Positions 57,765 through 64,000 of a DNA stretch of 64,000 nucleotides are shown here, one piece after another. Source of the DNA: Gigaspora rosea (Eukaryota > Glomeromycota > Glomeromycetes > Diversisporales > Gigasporaceae); assembly GCA_003550325.1 (NCBI GenBank), contig QKWP01000566.1, forward strand, positions 148,545 through 212,544, read 5' to 3'. Below the pieces are notes generated by a model that was not told where the DNA came from, ran no database searches, and was given only the letters and a program-made list of their open reading frames with translations. The position numbers were made by a program, and so were the translations under genes. How positions within the stretch are numbered: the stretch's first letter is position 1; every line of letters starts with the position of its first letter.

Positions 57765-59089
57765 CTAAGTGGTCAGAGATATTTAAAGTCGAAGGTGTAG
57801 GGATAGTAAGAGGATATTTAATAGCAGTAAAAAGAATAAGATCTATATGATTTGCATTAAGGTTAAGCTGCTTGTTTGGTAGAATTCTACCATAAAAAAG
57901 TGTAGATAGTGTAGCAGATATTTCAATTGTATATGCAAAGGAAATATGGTTAGTATTAAAATTGCAGCCTGGGCAAGACATACAAGAAATAAGAAAAAGT
58001 GGGTATAATTGGGATTGTGAAGTATTAATATTGGTAGTTCAATGAGTAATTGATATAGTATTTGAATGCTTAAAATATCTACAAGCTTTATCAATAATTA
58101 TATTCTAGTTAAGATAAGTAAGAAACTATGATTGGGGTTTTAGAGGAATACGACAAGTATAATAGGCAAAAGCATTAATACCTTGGGGTTGGTAATTGCT
58201 TAAAATTGAATAGTGACTATTGTTTTAAATAATAGTTTCCTCTAGAAAAGTAAACCAAAGTGGTTGTTTACTAGTAGGTAAATAGTTGTTATACAAAAAT
58301 TTCTATTTTTAGTAGTTAATCTATTATAATATATTATAATTCTAATCTTAATATAACCCTAACTCTAAAAATTAATATGTAATCTTTTGGCTTTCTAGTT
58401 AAAAGGTTATATAGAACTTATTTTTATGATTTTAATAGTAATTAAATTATCAAAATCAGCCCAATGATTTTCAAGATATTTGGGATTAAAAAAAGAATAT
58501 AAGGATTTGCAAATTTACTGTTATATTCAAACTATTTCTAAATTGGTTTGTTGTAACTAAGTATTAATATTTAATAAAAACCTTATGTGTTTTAGTATAT
58601 AATAATACAAAAATAATTTTGAAATAATATAATAACAATATGTTAATGATTTGGTAATATCATATTAAAAGTAGAATAATAATGCTGCCCGAAACTCTTT
58701 TGCCTCAAAAACCGAAACTGAAACTAGTTTTAAATAACTGAAACTAATTTCCAAAACTCAGAAACTATGTAAAAAACCCGAAACTATGTAAAAAACCTGA
58801 AACTATAAGGTATTATCCGAAACTATTTTGGAAGTATAAACATTCAATGCAATTATCGGGTATTGTTAAAAAAAATTCTTACACATACCTGATTTAATAA
58901 ATTAAGCATAATTAAAAAACAGGTTTTGACATACGTTTGTATGTACTAGAACTCTGGTACGATTTAGTAGTGCCAACACTTAATACGTAAGTATGTATGC
59001 AAACTTTGATCTGTAGTAGTAACCTTTAATTATGTGAAGAGTTACCTGGAAAATGAAGCCCAAACTATTAACAGAGTAGAAAAAAAATT

Positions 59090-59266
59090 GAAGATTATTT
59101 GGTGACATTTAATAAAAGCAACTTTAATTTGCATGCTCCTGAAAGAGCAGTAAAAAAAGACAGCCCTAGTGCAGGAATTGCTATAACTACAGCTATTCTT
59201 TCGGCTCTAACTAAAAAAACTATTCCAGCTGATATTGGTATGACTGGAGAAAATTATGCCCTTGCT
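59090..59266 (+). pseudogene. Lon protease catalytic-domain fragment
   Basis: The plus strand reads FNLHAPERAVKKDSPSAGIA, then ITTAILSALTKKTIPADIGM and TGE. This is the Lon/PIM1 family S16 core. The catalytic Ser of the PSAG box is present (KDSPSAG for the usual KDGPSAG), and the ADIGMTGE strand follows. The catalytic Lys segment downstream and everything upstream (ATPase part) are missing. After TGE the sequence departs from the family. Lon is the ATP-dependent protease of mitochondria and peroxisomes. This piece is about 55 codons, with no intron signals obvious at its ends. It is probably a pseudogene scrap or a captured exon. Confidence 0.8.
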
Positions 59267-59577
59267 TACTCCACAATATTGGTATAATAATTCTACAACA
59301 TTGACGGTTTACGAGTGCACATGAAAATAAGTTTTTATAATTATACCGAAGATTATTAAATATTATATATTATATAGTAGCATTCGTTCAGTAAGGTTAT
59401 CATATTGGAAATTACTAAAATTTTAGCTTTTCATACGTGTATACATATGTCATATATTTATATCAGATACCTTTGAAAAAGCTGTAAAACATTACCAAAA
59501 ATTTAAATTTGGAAAGAATTGCTTACTATTATTTGTTGGACACGCATGCAGCTACTTATTTTGCAAACAATATAATT

Positions 59578-59660
59578 CCTAAAAAGGAATTAGCCAATCT
59601 GATAGCACCAACTTTTACTATTCCGGATAAGCCTTATGATGTCTGACAAAATTATTTTTT
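59578..59660. repeat. Fragment of the shared element core
   Basis: TTAGCCAATCTGATAGCACC, then TATTCCGGATAAGCC, matches the core seen at 22107, 23960 and 29727 (AGCCAATCGGAGAG..., CCGGATCAGCCCGAC). No terminal repeats of any of the four types were recognised nearby. Confidence 0.6.
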
Positions 59661-60129
59661 GTGATTTCATCATTGTTTTGTCATAACAAAACTTTGATGA
59701 TTGATGAAATCCACGACGATTGCTGACGATTCAATTGCCATTCGATCTATACTAAACACATGGACTAGATGCTACAGAAAAGAAGGAAATCAACAAGATA
59801 TATTGCAAAATTTATTAATGTAACCGCTTTATGTTTTATTATTATTGCTTGATTACTAACAACTTTATTGCATAAATAGTAAAATATATATTAGGAATAA
59901 ACATATGGGAATATGGTTTGCCCTATCATAGCGTTGCATTTTACTAGACAACAACTCAACCGAATTCATTCATTATCATGTAACAATTCTTTGACACATT
60001 TTCTCGCATATAGCGAAAAAAAAAGAATCGTTAGTTATATGCAATCACATTGTACACTTAATTTGCTTAATAATCTACTCACCGTGCTGTTATAATATAT
60101 ATCATTTAGGATATCAGTACAGGGCAACT

Positions 60130-60495
60130 TCTATAGTCTATAAGCCACGATTATTATCAAGTAGTCATCGAACTGTTCTTACAGTCTTGAGCCTTAATCA
60201 TGTACACTCATTTTTGAGCAATGGTCATAGAGCTGTTTCCACAGTCTATGAGCCATAACTAAAACTTATCAAGTAGTCATTGAGTTTGCAGTCTTGAGCT
60301 ACAACTATACTTATTCATAAAATAATGGTCACAGAGCCGCTTTCACCATAAGCCACGATTGAACTTATCTCATTATTACTGGTCACAGAGCTGCTTTACA
60401 GTCTATGAGCCACGATTAAACATATCTCATTGGTCATAGAGCTACTTCACAATCTATAAGCTACTATTAACTTATTTTCTTTACGATAGTTGCAG
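60130..60495. repeat. Minisatellite, about 55-60-bp unit
   Basis: Six imperfect units contain GGTCATAGAGCTG or variants, a CTTTACAGTCTATGAGCCA-like part, and ACTTATCTCATT. Units start near 60163, 60222, 60278, 60328, 60381 and 60433. Confidence 0.8.
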
Positions 60496-60597
60496 AGTTA
60501 GTATATTATTATTATTATTATTATTATTATTCTTATTTTTTTTTACAGTTACCGAAATCTAAAGACCCTATGTGCCTTAGGGTGGGTAGAATGGAAC

Positions 60598-60837
60598 TAT
60601 ACATGAGAACGAAAGCATTTCAGGTTCTAAAACCCGAAATTAAAATTTGAAGACGAAATTGTTTTTGACCTATTTTACTTGAAAGATGAAATTTTTTGAT
60701 ACTTTTTTTGAATAGACGAAATTATAAGGAACATATCTATATAAATTTTATTTGCTCTTCCTTATAAAAAATTTTAATATTCTCTAATGAAGACGAAATA
60801 GGCCTTTTTCAAAAATCAATTTTGGTGGCATCACTAG
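60598..60837. repeat. 240-bp dispersed repeat, copy 2 (reversed)
   Basis: Reverse complement of 468-709 with a few differences. It begins near CTATACATGAGAACGAAAGC and ends TTTTGGTGGCATCAC. Confidence 0.85.
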
Positions 60838-61080
60838 GTGGGATGAAAGAGCTAGCCTGTCAATGAGGCGCTTTTTTTAATTATTTTTAAACTTTTTTTT
60901 ATTTTAATTATTTTTATTTATTTATTTTTGGTTTTAATTTTTTTTTCTTTTTATTTTTAAACGTTTTTTTTTTATTAATAACTTTTATTTTTTTTTATTT
61001 ACGCTTATTTTTTAAATAATTTTTTTTTTTTGTTTAAATTTTTTTTTTAAATTATGTTTATTTTTATTAAAAATTTTTTT

Positions 61081-62682
61081 TTTTTTTTTTAAGCGAGGTC
61101 TTGCCTCAGTTTTTTATTAAGAATCAGCCAATTACATTTATACAAATGAGTTTCTACAAAATCTGTACTATAAACTAGAAGCTTGGGCTACTTTACCCAC
61201 GATCTATACTTACTAAGTAGGGCCAAAGTCCTGCTTAATCGATTATACTATTGATATATTGAGGTGTACAATTGTATTGTACAAACAGATGTTCCCATTT
61301 TTCCATCTTATTAATTGTATTCCTTTCCATCATTTCATTACAATGTTTCTCCGATATATCTCCAGCAACTGTTTTCTTCTTTATACCCAATTGATTTTTG
61401 TCTTTGGTTTTCTTTTTTTTCTCCTTTCGTTTACTTCCCTTCTTTTCATATGTCTTTGTCTTTGTTTTGATGTTTCTTTTCTTCCAAATCTTTTCGTATA
61501 TTGACTTTGTGATTTTATACAATAGCTTTACCGTGATGCTTTCTTGTGATTTTTTCATTTTATATAGTTTGTTCATTTCTTTTGTCTCTTCCTTGTTGAC
61601 CATTCCCAGGGTTACTCTCGTTAACCTAGTTTCAGTATCTGTAATGCAAAAGGAGTTAGTCATAGTTCGCATTATATTATTCATAACATTTGAAGTTAGT
61701 ATTGCGTGTTTTTCTAATATCTTCTTGATTTCTTCGTTTATTATCTTCTTTAGACTTATTTCATTCTTCGGGCATATTATCATATGGTAGTTGCTGTCTG
61801 ACCCATTACATCCTAGTGTACATTCAGGTGATGTTGTCCCTTCTTTGTCTCGATTATATTTCACTTCCTGTGTGGGTAATTCCTCCAATAAAAGTTTAAT
61901 TTTAAATGCTTTTAGTTTCGAGTACTTTGGGTTTGTATTCCTTGACGTCAGGCTGCATTTATAGTTGATATAATCAAAGAATGTTTGCTAGTCTATTTCT
62001 CCTTTTCTTCTTTCCCAGGCGGTTGTTCTCGATTGTGATTGCCATTTTACAGTATAGTATGCATTAAATAAATGTCTTATAAATCTTCTAGTAAGATGTT
62101 CGACTATCACTTCATTCCATTTGATCATAAATGTATCCTCTCTTATATTGACGTATTGTACTTCACCTATAATCTCAAATTTGTGTTTTACTTCTTTAGC
62201 TTGTTTCTCGGTTACCGGTATAAATTCGAATGTGATTCCTTTTCTGCTTGCTAACGTTTTCAACATACTCCATCCTACCCAATTCTGGATTTGTTGTATC
62301 TCGTGTATCTTCCATTCCTGTTTGTATAGTATTTCTTCTGCTTTTTTATATAAATTTTCATTTTTCTTGACCTCAACTCTTATTTTACAGTTCTTATGCG
62401 CAACTGCGGTTAGTTGTAGTAATATCATTACTATATTTTTCTCCTTCGACGGCCACTTATCAGTTCTTGCTTCCCATTGTATATCTTCTTGTTCAATTTG
62501 ACATATTGAGCCTTTCCTTTCTATACTATTTATGACCTCGTGCTTCATGTGTATCGACACAGATAACTGCTTTTTCTTCCATAACTTACTGCGAATCTCT
62601 TCCAACTTCTTATTACTTCTGTCGTTACTCATCAATTTTATTTCGTTATATATTTCAATTTGTTTCGGTTGTTGTTCCTTTC
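61081..62682 (-). mobile_element. 5'-truncated LINE (about 1.6 kb)
   Basis: Minus-strand non-LTR retroelement with a poly-A end (plus-strand T run at about 61081-61090). TTTTTATTAAAAATTTTTTT lies on both sides (about 61061-61080 and 62683-62702), although the A/T simplicity makes the duplication less certain than for the other two. It encodes the C-terminal part of ORF2 only. Confidence 0.8.
61235..62635 (-). pseudogene. LINE ORF2 C-terminal part, one in-frame stop
   Basis: Two open segments lie in the same minus-strand frame: 62635-61988 and 61888-61235. The first has VMILLQLTAVAHKNCKIRVE, an RNase H-like fold pattern without a clear catalytic set, and LTRRFIRHLFNAYYTVKWQS. It ends at TAG 61990-61988 (EID-stop-QTFFDYINYKCS), where a Trp is likely in relatives. 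The second has KAFKIKLLLEELPTQEVKYN, then CTLGCNGSDSNYHMIICPKN, the Cys/His cluster common to these LINEs, and a long Lys/Glu-rich tail. The copy is nearly unbroken apart from its missing 5' part, which suggests recent insertion. Confidence 0.82.
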
Positions 62683-63076
62683 TTTTTATTAAAAATTTTT
62701 TTAACGTTTTTTTAATTTATTTATTTATTTATTTTGGGTGAAAAAGTGAAGCAGATGGATCTTTTACAGGTGAAAGAGTAGCACAATGGATATTTTTAGA
62801 TGAGTAAATTTTGCAATGGCAGGAATAAAAACAAATTCTAGTTATTCCTTACTATGGTAATAACCAGAAATTTACTTTTTATTCCCACTATTGATATATG
62901 CACTAGAAATGCGACTGCTATCCATTTAAAAAATTTGATTTTGTACTGTAAATAAACTAAATGCATGAGACAAAATTTAGGAATAGAGCATGTATATAGT
63001 ATATTAATGCGAATTTATGTATGTTTAATTAGAGTTTATTAGCAAACCAGTTTCGAAGTTTTAGTATAGTTTCGAC

Positions 63077-63604
63077 TATAGATGCTGGTGAAATTAAACC
63101 ATTTTACCAGGTGAAATGATGAAATAGTTTCACCAGAATTACACCAAAATTTTATTTTGGCGAATTGGTGAAATTGGTGAAATTGGTGAATTGGTGAATT
63201 GGTGAAATTGGTGAATTGGTGAATTGTTGAATTGGTGAAATGGTGAATTGAAATGGTGAATTGGTGAATTTGCTCAGTCCTATAAACAGTTAATAGTTCA
63301 GACCTCAAAGTGTGCCTGTAAAAACATAAAATGTAAAAACTTGAACAAAAACCTAACCGAATTCCAGGATTCCAGGCTGAAATAATTCCAGACTCTGGAA
63401 ATTCACCATTTTACCATTTCGCTGTTTCACCATTCCACCAATTTACCAATTCACTATTTTACCAATCTACCAATTACACCAATTACACCAATTACACCAA
63501 TTACACCAATTTACTAGTTATACCAGTTTCACCATTACCGATTAGTGATTGGTGAAATGGTGAAATCATTTCACCACTCTGATTTAATTTTACCAGCATC
63601 TATA
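63077..63604. mobile_element. TATAGATGCTGGTGAAAT element (528 bp)
   Basis: The ends TATAGATGCTGGTGAAATTA and TAATTTTACCAGCATCTATA are inverted. GTTTCGAC is duplicated exactly (63069-63076 and 63605-63612). The interior is a minisatellite of GGTGAATTGGTGAAA words on the left and TTTCACCA / ACCAATTACACC words on the right, so the halves can fold together. The short open frame here is an artefact. Confidence 0.88.
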
Positions 63605-64000
63605 GTTTCGACTATTGGTATAGTTTCGGGTCTTTAGGCAAGTTTCGGCCAAGAAGTTCATGCCTGAAACTGGTAATACCAGTTTTAGTTTCGGTCAATC
63701 TGAAACTATATTTTCGGGCAGCATCATTAGGGTAGAGGTTATATAAATTATTTTTATATAGTTTATATAGTATTTTGTAATTCATATAAAATTAACATTT
63801 ATATAGCGTAACTCTATCAAAATCCTTTTGGTTTGGTACTTCTCTCCTGTGCCCCTTTAGTCTTTTCAAAATTTCAACAAAGTGAGCATTTTGGTTTACC
63901 TCTCTAAAAAATCGGCAGTGTTTACTCCTTCCAAATTGGAAATGCCTATCTGTTTAGTATTAATATCACAAGTAGGCCATTAGTTGCGATGTAAACAGTA

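Larger units (their letters stand above)
55863..58286 (-). mobile_element. 5'-truncated LINE (about 2.4 kb) with RNase H
   Basis: Minus-strand retroelement of the non-LTR class. It ends in poly-A (plus-strand T run at about 55863-55876). The 16-bp TGTTATACAAAAATTT occurs on both sides (about 55847-55862 and 58287-58302). It encodes an RNase H domain and a cysteine-rich C-terminus. The reverse transcriptase and endonuclease regions are missing at the 5' side. A hAT-like element is inserted at 57479-57764. Confidence 0.9.
58679..63727. mobile_element. Possible 5-kb terminal-repeat composite
   Basis: AATGCTGCCCGAAAC at 58681 and TTTTCGGGCAGCATCATTA at about 63708-63726 are inverted. Subterminal sequence on both sides is rich in CCGAAACTA / TAGTTTCGG words. 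The flanks (AAGTAGAA and GGGTAGAG) agree at only 5 of 8 positions. Inside are a Lon fragment, a shared-core fragment, a minisatellite, a LINE and a smaller element. It may be one heavily invaded element or two related ends met by chance. Confidence 0.5.

Noticed and set aside
61259-62741. Plus-strand Phe/Ser/Cys-rich open frames
   Set aside because: They are antisense shadows of the LINE frame on the minus strand.
1-64000. tRNA and rRNA genes
   Set aside because: No cloverleaf-like or ribosomal sequence was recognised by eye. A tRNA scan would be decisive, but could not be run.

Overview
The window looks like nuclear DNA of an arbuscular mycorrhizal fungus (Glomeromycotina, Rhizophagus-like). 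It is strongly A+T-rich, with long poly-A/poly-T runs and short GT-AG introns. The host genes are fungal in character, and TTAGGG-type repeats, TPR, LRR and Pif1 fragments and IS607/Fanzor copies are scattered through it. The organism call is an inference from style and gene families, not from a database match.

Most of the window is repeat. About a dozen short non-autonomous DNA elements have hAT-like ends (TAGGG/TAGAG/CAGGG/TAATG), and most of these carry readable 8-bp target duplications. There are also Tc1/mariner-like TA-flanked elements, foldback elements, minisatellites and a palindromic satellite. Three 5'-truncated LINEs all lie on the minus strand. No hAT or mariner transposase was seen, so these elements must have been moved from elsewhere.

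Layout. 0-15 kb: no genes; repeats and nested elements, including a satellite that hosts a G+C-richer element. 15-20.4 kb: a TPR pseudogene, a truncated Fanzor copy, a tail of an unknown gene family and a decayed IS607 copy. 20-32 kb: nested DNA elements, several with different terminal repeats around one shared core, plus a Pif1 helicase fragment and a 2.5-kb hAT-like element. 32.4-36.5 kb: an unknown 187-aa gene, a large inverted repeat, and the best IS607-type copy. That copy has a MerR-HTH/serine-recombinase remnant overlapping the 5' end of a Fanzor (eukaryotic TnpB) gene, which is broken by one TGA and ends in hairpins that could be part of its guide RNA. 36.8-40.9 kb: two divergent multi-exon host genes (an unknown helical protein and a UPF0658-like membrane protein). 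41-46 kb: repeats, with a one-N join between two near-identical copies. 46.2-52.2 kb: a compact island of three multi-exon genes (HAD phosphatase-like, soluble ABC ATPase, App1-type phosphatidate phosphatase). 52.4-64 kb: hAT-like elements, LRR and Lon fragments, and two LINEs.

The host genes do not form an obvious pathway. The most interesting system is the IS607/Fanzor locus, its repeated linkage to the 187-aa gene and its candidate guide-RNA hairpins. Exon boundaries were worked out by hand and may be off by a base or two.
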